Origin: Mesorhabditis belari
Lineage: Eukaryota > Nematoda > Chromadorea > Rhabditida > Rhabditidae
Assembly (NCBI GenBank): GCA_958450365.1
Contig: CAUEEP010000759.1
Location: 563,501-627,500 of the forward strand
Direction: 5' to 3'
Length of the DNA stretch: 64,000 nt
Shown here: piece after piece, positions 31,995 through 41,846 of the stretch
Layout of the letters: each line of letters begins with the position of its first letter
Numbering within the stretch: position 1 is the first letter of the stretch
Program-made: the position numbers and the translations under genes
Notes under the pieces: model-generated
Told to the model about the DNA's origin: nothing
The model's input: the letters and a program-made list of their open reading frames with translations, nothing else
The model's database searches: none

Positions 31995-33033
31995 ATGTCC
32001 AGATTCCTTTCTCTTCTTTGTCTCACTTCCATCTATCACATTGTCACCATTTCTGCGCGAGTGCCCATTGATATCGACAAATTCGTCAAACCGCTTCAAA
32101 ATGGGGAACTTTATGGAGAGGACAAGGTAAACGACGACGAAAAATATTATTAGTATTCTCAAAATTTTTCAGGAAGCTCCATTCCGTCCTGAAATCGATG
32201 ATCCGATTCATATGGACGAGGTGACTGATGAGGCTGAGAGGTTGGAGGCTGAAGAATATGGAATGGAAGAAGAGGGAAATGATATGGAAATGTTGAGGAA
32301 GAAGAGGTAACTGAGTGAAATCACGACTGTTTCAAAAAGCTAGAAACCATGGTTAGCCAGATCAGGCAAGGCCATAAGCCAAGCCATAAGCCAAGCCATA
32401 AGCCAAGCCATAAGCCAGGCCATAAGCCAGGCCTATTAATTGATATTGATTTATGGCCGGCTTTGGTCTGGCCTGAAATTTTTGGTCTAGAAATAGTCCT
32501 GATTGAAATGAAATCATAAAGGCTTTAGCCAAGCACTGTATTATTTAACTGACTGGATAACTACAATATAAAAACCCAAATGAAAAGCTTGCGCATGATT
32601 ATTTTTGGAATTTTTGCAAAAGAAGTTGTTGCAGTTGAAACTCAAACTTTTTATTTCGTTAGTTTGGAAAATTCTTTTCTTTTACCATCAAGATTTATGT
32701 ATTTTTGAACTGCGAACGCAAAACTTTATGGAAAAATGATTTCAAACTTCAAAACATGCTTCAAAACATCAAACTTGACGGCTTGGAGAAGAAACTTTAG
32801 AAAACTTTAGAAAACTTTAGAAAACAGTTTCAGCTGCGTGGATAATTCATACAACAATCTCCTTTATGTTGTACTTGAAACTTGAACTATTTTTCAGGCA
32901 TTGTTGTGTCTGCGATTGTGATTGTCATAGAGTTGACATGCCAAAAGCCAGGAGTGAAATCAAACTGCATAAACACAAGAGAGCGATTCACGGAGAGGAA
33001 ATCTTTCCAGAGAGGGAGGTTTGCAGGAAGTGA
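31995..33033 (+). CDS. Small secreted precursor with Cys-rich C-terminal segment (3 exons, 133 residues)
   Basis: Exons 31995-32126, 32173-32306 and 32898-33033 join in phase and end at TGA 33031-33033. MSRFLSLLCLTSIYHIVTIS is a signal peptide. It is followed by an acidic pro-like part (DEVTDEAERLEAEEYGMEEE) and then, across the second splice, LRKKRHCCVCDCDCHRVD. The KKR could be a furin-like cleavage site, releasing a basic, Cys-containing 44-residue peptide ending EVCRK. All but one Cys of the mature part lie within eight residues, unlike common disulfide peptides, and suggest metal binding or an unusual fold. TATTCAG just before the ATG could be a trans-splice acceptor. Function unknown. 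Confidence 0.72.
32362..32438. repeat. Short repeat AAGCCATAAGCC
   Basis: Six units of AAGCCATAAGCC type, within intron 2 of the small secreted precursor gene. Confidence 0.85.
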
Positions 33034-33267
33034 GTTGGGGAATTTCGTATCAATCTTTTGGTAAAACTTGTAATTGTGAAAAAATGGGTCTTAATAAGTT
33101 CAGAATTTCAAATTTAACTCCATAACGCAAAATCTATTATAGGTTTATAGGTTTATTTTAAATAAGATCAACTTTAGCAACTTATGAACAATGTGATATG
33201 ATTCTTAATTGTGATGTTTCAAGTTTAGGGAATTTTGATTGAAATGAAAAATTATTAACAAATAGCT

Positions 33268-33368
33268 GAGAATAAAGCTGAGCCTCAGCTGAGAAGATAG
33301 CTGAGCCTCAGCTGAGAAGATAGCTGAGCCTCAGCTGAGAAGATAGCTGAGCCTCAGCTGAGGATATA
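33268..33368. repeat. Tandem palindrome AGCTGAGCCTCAGCT
   Basis: Four units of about 23 bases; each contains the self-complementary AGCTGAGCCTCAGCT. Confidence 0.92.
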
Positions 33369-33493
33369 CATCCAAATCCAATTTATCGTTTATTAATATA
33401 AATGTGGAAAATGTTAGAAATTTTGTAAATAAGCTATTTCTATTCTTTCGCAAACCTTTCGCAAATCAAATTTAGGCTCATTAGATATCTAGT

Positions 33494-33780
33494 TACCGTA
33501 TTTCTTCGAATAGAAGCCCGGGTAAAGAGTATCATCGCGTACTCCTGCGTAGCAGCCCTTTTTAAAATTCCTTTTCTGCATAAAAGCTTTCAATCAAGTG
33601 CTATAGAGCTGGAAAATGGCTCAAAAATCTGTTAGCTCATGTGGTATTTTTGAGTCATTTTCCAGCCCTATAGCACTTCATTAAAAGCTTTTATGCAGAA
33701 AGGCAATTTTAAAAAGGGCTGCTACGCAGGAGTACGCGATGATACTCTTTACCCGGTCTTCTATTCGAACAAATACGGTA
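33494..33780. mobile_element. MITE family D, full copy (D1)
   Basis: TACCGTATTTCTTCGAATAG to ACAAATACGGTA, TA-flanked. Nearly the whole element is an inverted repeat: GTAAAGAGTATCATCGCGTA, CTGCGTAGCAGCCC and AATGGCTCAAAAATC pair across a loop near 33635. The partner copy is at 62212-62501. Confidence 0.92.
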
Positions 33781-33885
33781 TTTAACTATAAATACTGCAT
33801 TAACTTACTCGGTAAAAAGAACCCTGAATACCCAGGCATTTCCCTCTTTGTTTCTTGTGTTCCCTATTTCTTCTTGGGTAAAGAA

Positions 33886-33957
33886 GGCACCAATAGCTCA
33901 GTGGTAGAGCATCTGACCGATAAGCAAAAGGTTGAGGGTTCCGTTCCCCCTTCGGTT
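33886..33957 (+). tRNA. tRNA-Ile-like pseudogene (anticodon position GAT)
   Basis: TAGCTCAGTGGTAGAGC forms a good D-arm and A-box. A 7-base anticodon loop centred on GAT (CCGATAA) and a T-arm with GGGTTCCGTTCCCCC follow at tRNA spacing. The anticodon stem and acceptor stem do not pair and position 33 is not T, so it is probably dead. Confidence 0.55.
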
Positions 33958-34209
33958 TCAGATTCTTTGCCATTCTTTTCTTTTCTTTATTACTTCGTTA
34001 TCGTTGTCGTTCAAGTTCAGAAAGTTTAACCCTGACAACATAAATAATTTTTAAAATTTCAGATCCAACTAATTGTTGAAACTTCGCTTCAAGGACGAAT
34101 CAATAAATTAGCTACCAAATTTTATAGGAATAAATGTCTTGTTTCAAAATTTGTAACTTTGACAATGCATTACAAACCTTAATTACATAATCGTATGTGT
34201 TTAACGTAT

Positions 34210-34611
34210 TACCGTATTTTCTCTAATAGTAGTGCACCCGGGCGAGCCGAGTTAGTAACGACTTTACGGTTTCCAAGCTTTTTCCAGAAGTCCAACTCTC
34301 TAATCCCCCACTAGATCTCCTTGTCAGCTACATTCTCCGACCCCACATCGATAGGTTCTGACAAGCGGTTCTCGATATTTCGAGCAATTTAGACGATGAT
34401 CAGGGTGCACTACTATTAGAGAGAAGACGGTAGTTATGTTCCAAGCAGGCAGAGACAGGCTACAGTCAGCTAGTCAGATCTAGAGTCAGCTGTGACTGAC
34501 GGACACTCAGGGCTTCCTATGGGCCAGGCTCTGCTTGAACGATCGTGACTGGCTTCTTGATTTATACTACTTGTACTTCTCACTAATCCCCCACAAGATC
34601 TCATCGTCAAT
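34210..34611. mobile_element. MITE family A copy with attached partial copy (A4)
   Basis: A closed element 34210-34432 (TACCGTATTTTCTCTAATAG to GAGAGAAGACGGTA) is followed by the spacer GTTATGTTCCAAGCAGGCAG, GGCTTCCTATGGGCCAGGC and another family-A interior broken at CATCGTCAATACC. Confidence 0.85.
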
Positions 34612-35324
34612 ACCCTGTATTGGTAACAAATAGAGCTAGTGCAAAATAGAAAGCTATTTTGCGCTGAACACTGTAAACCAGTCATCACTTTTTTGTACGC
34701 GGTCTACCCTATGTATTCATTCCCTATTTTGCGCTCAACCTATCGATAAAGGCAAGGTCTATTGTAGTTTTGAATTTTGACTTGTGTTAAGACATAAACG
34801 ATCAGGCGACTTTTCACACAAAAGCCCGTGAGACCAATTTTATTAATTTTATTTGATAAAAAGCGATTATTTGTATCGTTATTATTAAATTAAATATATT
34901 TATATATCCTGAAATTTGTTAAAATATCAAACAAAAACCTGAAATTCGGGGTGTTTCAGCGTTTTCCCGGCTCTAGCCCGCTTATAATGCAGAAAAGCTA
35001 CCGTAGCTCGTCGCAATTTCCAATTTCCCCTTTCAAGCCTCGCTTCGCAAAGGCGTTTGCTTAGTTTCCAAGTTTTTAAGCTTCGTTTTTAATGTTTCAA
35101 GCCTTATTTGCTACTTTTTTACCTGAATAATGATATTTTAACTAAAGAAGAGCAATCCCTAACAGAAAAAATTTTAAATTTTAAGCTATAGAACCGATTT
35201 TTCACATCATTCGCACTTTTGACGACTAAAAACGCTTTGATTTGACTATTTATATAAATTTTTGTTCTTAATTTTGAATTATATTCGTTTGAATTATATT
35301 TTAATATATTTTTTCTTTTAGAAG

Positions 35325-38236
35325 ATGGCCGATCCGTTGAAAGTTCTTCGCGATTACGCTCAGGGGAAACGCGGTTTCAAGGAAATCACACAGGTTTGCG
35401 ATTTGCTTTTTAGTTAAGAATTCTATAAGTGATTGGGCGCAAAGTTTAAGCCATTAGAATGGTGAAGCTAAATATTTTATAGTTCTTCAAGATGCTTTGG
35501 TAATTTTTGCACTTTAGGGAGACGAGAGCTTCTACCTTTTTGACGACATCGCCTATGAGAAGAACACGAAGACAAATCTGTGCGTTTACGGTAAGATTTT
35601 GGAAATTTCCTAGATGCAGTAGATATCAATTTACATTTTTAGCACGATTTCCACTTATCGTGGAGAACTTCTAAAGGTTTCCTTGTTTAGTATGTAATGT
35701 TTTAAGCTTTTTATGCACTTACAAAATCTTACACTTTTGTTTAGGAAAGGAAAATGATTACTATACGCTCGAGTCGCTTTATTTCATCTGGGAACGCCGA
35801 GAAATTCCCCATCCAGCCTATGTGAAAGAAGCAGCTGGAAAGGGAATCCGAGCTGTCACTCGGCCTGATCGGTAAGGATTGTGTTTTTGGGAAGAAACGG
35901 TAAAAAAGAAACTAATTTGTATTGCTAAAAAAACTATTGTGAGAGTTTATACTGTCTTTTATTTAGTCGTGACCTGCTTGACTATTTGCGAGGTGAGCGA
36001 GCCGAACCGCCGACAAATTTTGATCGTCTTGCACAAGCAGCCACTCCCATTCCTGTGTCAAGATTTCAGGTAACTGCTAAAACTTTTTGGTTATAAACCT
36101 TTGTTCAGGAATTTGAACCGGAAAGAAAACGTCAAAAGCTTGACACGGCTGCTCCAGGAATTGCTCCAAGAATAGAAGAATTGCTCCGAGAAGTAAACTT
36201 TGTTGATTTGAACTGTTTAAAAGGGGAAAACTCAACAACTAAAGATTTTTAGGATGGTCCATCAACTGCAACTGAAGATGAAACAAATCTGCGTGCTCTC
36301 AGCGACAATCTCACGGCTGATAAAGTAAGTTTTTAATTTACATATAATTGATATCTTAAAATTTAGATTGCTGCACTTCGAAAGAAGAAACAAAACCATC
36401 AGAAAAGGACAACAACGGCTGCGCTAGATGATATGTGAGTGATTAAGCTGTTCAAAGAGAATACACATTGCTTTGCTTTAGTGAAATGACGACAATACCA
36501 ACAGAACCAACCACACAACGTGATCCAGAACTGCTGGTTTGTTTACTTTTACTAGAAAACGTTTATCGCAGATTTTCTGGTATTAATTTGATCTAGAAAA
36601 GGGAACGCGTTTGGCGAACAAGGAACAATTGTCTAGAAGCTCAACAAAAACATTTCTCATCCGTTCTCCAACTTTTACAAGGCATTAAGGTCAATCTTGA
36701 AGAGAATTATAAGAAATTAGCCTTTTTTTTAGATGCGCGAGGAGACTGAAGCTAGAAATAAGGCTCTGGGAATTAACACACAAGCTCAACAACAAGCTAA
36801 ACAGGTATGAGGTTTAAGAGTGAAGGTTTACGAATCGTTAAAGACATTACAAAGACAGAATTTTATTGCTTTGTTTAGGATCCAAATCGCCTGAAACGAG
36901 GTCAAGTTGGCTATTCACGTTACGACCAGGAACAATTCAACAAGTGCGTCGACAGCGTTTGAGCTAAACTAAAATTTTTTTTGTTGTAAATGTTTTACAT
37001 ATTTTAATTTTAGAGATGAAGTCGGTTTTGATGCTGATTTGACTTTTGTCGGCGCTAATCTGAAGAATATGCCCGACAAGAAAGCGGTCACTGGAGGTTA
37101 GCCATTAAAATTGAAATATACCATTAATGTACTTTTATTGACTAAAATTTCAAATTTAGTTCCATTGGCTCCTCGTGGCGCTAAACAATCCTCATCACCG
37201 GTTGTTTCTTCTACTACCGATGGGTTTGTTATTTTGAAAGATTTCACAAATTCACTTTTCAAATTTAGCAACACTTTGAAGAAGCGTACCTCAAGAACGC
37301 CAATTATTATCATTCCCGCCTCGACAAATTCCAACTCAATCATCTCTATGTACAACGTTCGTGAAGTGTTACAGGTTGCTATTTTTGTGAATTTTAAAAG
37401 AATCGAAATTTAGGACATGACTTTCGTGACTACTGAAAAGAAGAAATTGGAAGGGAAACGAGAAAATGAGGTTAGAGGATTTTAATAAACTTTTTAGCAC
37501 ATCGTTTTGTTAAAGATTTGGAACAAGAATTTATTTAGGTGTTGGTGCAACGTCGTAAAGGAGGACAAACGGTGCCTTACCGAGTCGTGGACACTCCACA
37601 AAGGCTGACAAGTGAGGAATGGGATCGAGTGGTGGCCGTCTTTGCTTTGGTAAGTTTGTTGGTCGCGTTTTTAACTTCAATGTGAGAGTTTTAAACGATT
37701 TAATCGATTAGTCTGTCTTGGTTTTTAAACTATACTTACATTTTAGGGTCCCACTTGGCAATTCAAGGGATGGCCGCGGTGGAACGGGAATCCGGCGGAA
37801 ATCTTTGCCAATGTTTGTTTTGTTTATTGGTTTCAAGAGACTCAACCCCAATTAGGTGGCTGGATTTCATCTCACCTATGACAATTTACAAGTGGATCAG
37901 AATGTGGCTCGATGGTCGGTACGTTTGGCAATTCAAAAACTTAGTTAAGTTTTATTTTAGGTAAAAGTGATTGCTTTGAGTCGAGATAAACGCCACTTGG
38001 ATCGAGCGAGACTACAGGTTTGCTGTTATTTTCTTAGCCAGTACTTTTTAAAAGGAAAATATTGGATCTATCTTTGTTTTTAAACTGTACTTACATGTAA
38101 TAAAATAGAAATGATTTTTTAGGATACAAGATAACTTCTAAATCATTTAGTATAACTTTTAATCGTCTTTGTTCAGGTCTTCTGGGATATTCTCGATCGT
38201 CACATCGCAATGAATCGGCCACAGCTTCGTTTTTGA
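35325..38236 (+). CDS. cdc73: CDC73 / parafibromin, Paf1 complex subunit (20 exons, 515 residues)
   Basis: Exons 35325-35393, 35518-35590, 35745-35871, 35967-36069, 36109-36192, 36253-36324, 36367-36434, 36482-36536, 36597-36689, 36733-36804, 36879-36943, 37014-37096, 37160-37223, 37269-37374, 37414-37470, 37539-37649, 37747-37812, 37856-37918, 37961-38017, 38177-38236; every junction keeps phase. The N-terminal domain starts [18 protein letters not shown] and has [20 protein letters not shown]. The middle has the basic RKKKQ region and [10 protein letters not shown]. The C-terminal Ras-like domain has [44 protein letters not shown] and ends MNRPQLRF. Length is close to the usual 520-530. The product is expected to act with RNA polymerase II in elongation and chromatin marking. 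TTTTAGAAG just before the ATG may be a trans-splice site. All exons look intact. Confidence 0.96.
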
Positions 38237-38237
38237 A

Positions 38238-38508
38238 ATCACCGATCACAAGTTTTCACTCTTAAATCATTAAAGTTAAATGACTATTTTGTCTTGCTAA
38301 TGTCTTTTGTCTTTACGCTATTCTTGGCTAAACGATGGCCAATTTTGTTATTATCTTTATTATTTCTTCTGATTCGGGTGTTTTTTAAATTCTCTTTGAC
38401 GTTCTCAATTTTATGATTTTCTGTTCGTAATGTTTTACAATTTGTTGAAATTATAAATGTTTAGCTCATAGGAAATTTGCAATTTATTTGAGATCAACTC
38501 TAGTGAAT
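38238..38508. other. Convergent 3' UTR interval
   Basis: Only 272 bases separate the stop codons of the two convergent genes. AT-rich; both 3' UTRs and cleavage sites must fit or overlap here. No repeat is inserted, unlike almost every other spacer in the window. Confidence 0.6.
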
Positions 38509-41500
38509 TTACAGTTTGTTTTTGACTCCAATTGGTGGCAGAGGTTTCGGTTTTCCAAGGGATTTGAAGAAGAATTCCTGGAAGATTTCAATTTCAGGTG
38601 GGTATTGTAACACTCACCTTGCTTCTCTCCCAGACAAGTTCTTGACTTTTGCAATGAGTGTAAGCATCGTCACAACCGTAGTGCTGATAGGTTTCTGAAA
38701 ATAGTCTTGATAACATGATTAGGTCATTAACAAAGTCTTCTTAATTCTGAATATAATCAGAATCAGATATTCAGTTGAATTCTGTAGCTCCGATACTTTA
38801 TGACTCACTGGTGAATCCAGAGAATACGTATGGCATATTGGGCAGAGTTGGTGGTTCCATTAGATGCCCGCCTGGCACAATGTCCACCTCGACGTAGTGG
38901 CCTGGGATTTTGTTCGAGTCAGTTGCATTTTAGGAAAAGGCTAGCGTAAAATTGCGCTGATCGATTGGAAAAAGGGAAAACTATATGAGGTGTTTCGTCT
39001 AAAACGTCCCCTCTTACACGTTTTAAACACGTTTTAGAAAATGGATCTCACCCATTTCTTTGATTTTCTTCTCAAAAGCTCGGGCTGACGCTTCAGCTGT
39101 CGTTGAAAGGTCGTCAATGGAAGCCTGAATCGAATAAAAGCTCACTGAGCTGATCTTGTGCTTTAAATAGGCACTGGAAATGGATACCGTACTCTAGAAC
39201 GCTGCCCCTATAATGATAGGCGTACAATCGTGTAGTCTAACTTTAAACGTCTCGTTCTCCGCGCTGCTTTAAGCTATAGTGTGCATTTTGGTGTCAAATG
39301 ATAGCCTATAAAATCTAGTATTTTTAGTGCCAAAAGTGTAGCTGGGAAAAACCCTAGAAGCTGAGAAAGAGATGATTTTCTAAAAAGAAGTTAAACTACG
39401 CGATTGTACGAAAAGGTGACGTTCTATTAGAGTACTAAAAGGTCTGTACTAAACTACTGTACTGTACTGTACTGTACTAAAAAGGTCTGTAAATGCTTTA
39501 GCACTAACCACTAATCGAAATCGTGTCCCCTTTTTGCATTTACTAAATTGATGTTCGGCCTCTTTTGGCACCTCCATTTTTTCAAGTGTTGTTCGATAGA
39601 TTAAAGCGTTGTCTTTGAAATCGTATTCGATTTCCGATGGCAATCTAGAATCGAATTCTTTTTGAATCAATGATTTCTTTATGAAATCTTACATCCCAGT
39701 CGGCAGCGGTTGCCCATTTTCGGTGATTTTTGCATTTGGATCCATGTAGTGAAGTGAGTTGATTATACAGTAGGCTGAGAGCTGAAATTTGTCGTCACTA
39801 CTCTTCTGTACTCTCATTTGACACGTTTTCTACCGTAATCTTGTCTATGTTTTTTTCGTAGTCTTTTCCTTTTCTAAAATTTCCTTTCTTTTCCTTTTCC
39901 ATTTTTCTATTGTAATCTTGTCTCTTCTTTTTATCCAATCTATTCATTTTTCCTAGATTCTGAAGCTTCACAAAGGATATCGAAAGATCAAAAAAAGTGA
40001 ATCGATTAAAAGAGATAAGATTAAAATAGATAAGATTAAAATAGATAAGATTAAAAGAGATAAGATTAAAAGAGATAAGATTAAAAGAGATAAGGTTAAA
40101 AGAGTTAAAAAAGATAAAAAATAGACCCAAGATTACGATAGTTGAGAAAAGCGGACACGTTTTAGAAAAAAGATTATTTTGACTCTTAAATCATTGATTA
40201 CACGAAAAGATATTACAAATGCCAGAAAAGAACAAACACTAATGAGTTAAGCTAAAAATATAAGCATATAAAAGATAAGGAAACGAGCTACGAGCGAGAG
40301 AACGAGCGTTAAAGAAACGGCTGATACAACTCACTTTATCCGATCGATCGGCGATTAAACTCAAAACAACGCCGCCGAAAGAGTTCGCTTGGATGCCGAT
40401 TGAGGAGACGAATGACTGCTTTGAGAGCCAATCGATTGCTTTCTGGAGATGTTTTTTTTAAATCATGCATTTATTCATACGAATAATGTGGCACAAACAA
40501 TGCACAAGCATAACTAGAGTGTGTTCCTCGCGACTAAGTAATTACTCGAGTAAACTTTGCATGAGTACTTTTTTTTACTCGAGTAATAGCTCGAGTAATA
40601 GCTCGAGTAAAAGCTCGAGTAATAGCTCGAGTAATGCGTTTTCTAAAAAGTGCGAAAAACCTGCGCGAAAAAAAATATAAAAGCAATTTTTTGCGCAGGT
40701 TTTGGGGGTGGGACAAGTGCTACCTTTTTTTTGCGCACCCGGACATTTGCGCACCTTTTTTTTTGCTGGAAAAGGCCTTAGGAAAGGTCGTAGAGCTTCG
40801 AAAACATTTTTTTACATTGAAAGGGAATTTCCGACCAAATCAGTTAAACGGCTGAGTATCTTTAAAAAGTGTCGTATATAATGCGGGGCTCTTGATTTTT
40901 GGCGTTATTTAGTTCCTTTAAAGCTCCTTTAAAGCTCCTTTAAAGCTCCTTTATCGTTCCTTTCTAGTTCCTTTATAGTTCCTATTTATTTCCTTTAAAG
41001 CGCCTTTAAAGCTCCTATTTTTTTGCAATAATTTTTGCTAAAAGTACGCTAATTTTTTTCCCAAGTGTACGTTTTAAAAAACGAATTACTCGCGAGGAAA
41101 ACACTCTAAGCATAACCCCTAAGCTCTAAATATAGAGAAAAAGAGCTAATAATCCAGCCGGGATCGAACCCTTGACCTCCCGTCCGGCTCTTAGCCAGTC
41201 GGACATGGCAAAACCATTTCAAAGCTTTCAAAGCTTTCAAAGTTCGATAGTTCGTTTGCACTCACCAAAAAGTAATTGATATCGACCTCCTCAAGCTCTT
41301 TTGGCAAGCTTTTATAAGCAAAAAAGGCAAGGGACAGAGTGGCGAAACCTGGAATTGCTGGAATAGCAAAAAGAAATCAAATCAAAATCTAGATTATCGA
41401 TATTTTAAGGATTGTTAGTGTTAACTTTATCTGTTCTTTCCTACCATACGAGGCGAGAAGGGCGCCTCGATGCTCTCGAATTCCGCCTCCAGTCCCAGCA

Positions 41501-41623
41501 AAGTCGATTATCGTGGGAAACGGGCCAACACCTAAACAGTTATCAAATTCTAGACCTAAATTTAGACCTAAATCTAGCTAATATCTTTCCTCTTCTATTG
41601 GGTTGATGCAAATTATCCGGCTT

Positions 41624-41656
<33 letters not shown>

Positions 41657-41798
41657 ATGTTATTTAGAAAAAAATGCGGGTAGAAAATTAAATTCATTTT
41701 TCCCAAATTATTTTTTAACACTAAGAAAGGGGGGGGTTTGGGGGGGGGTTTTTTTTTTTAAAAAAAGGGGGGGGGGGAACGGGAAAAAATAAAAAAAA

Positions 41799-41846
<48 letters not shown>

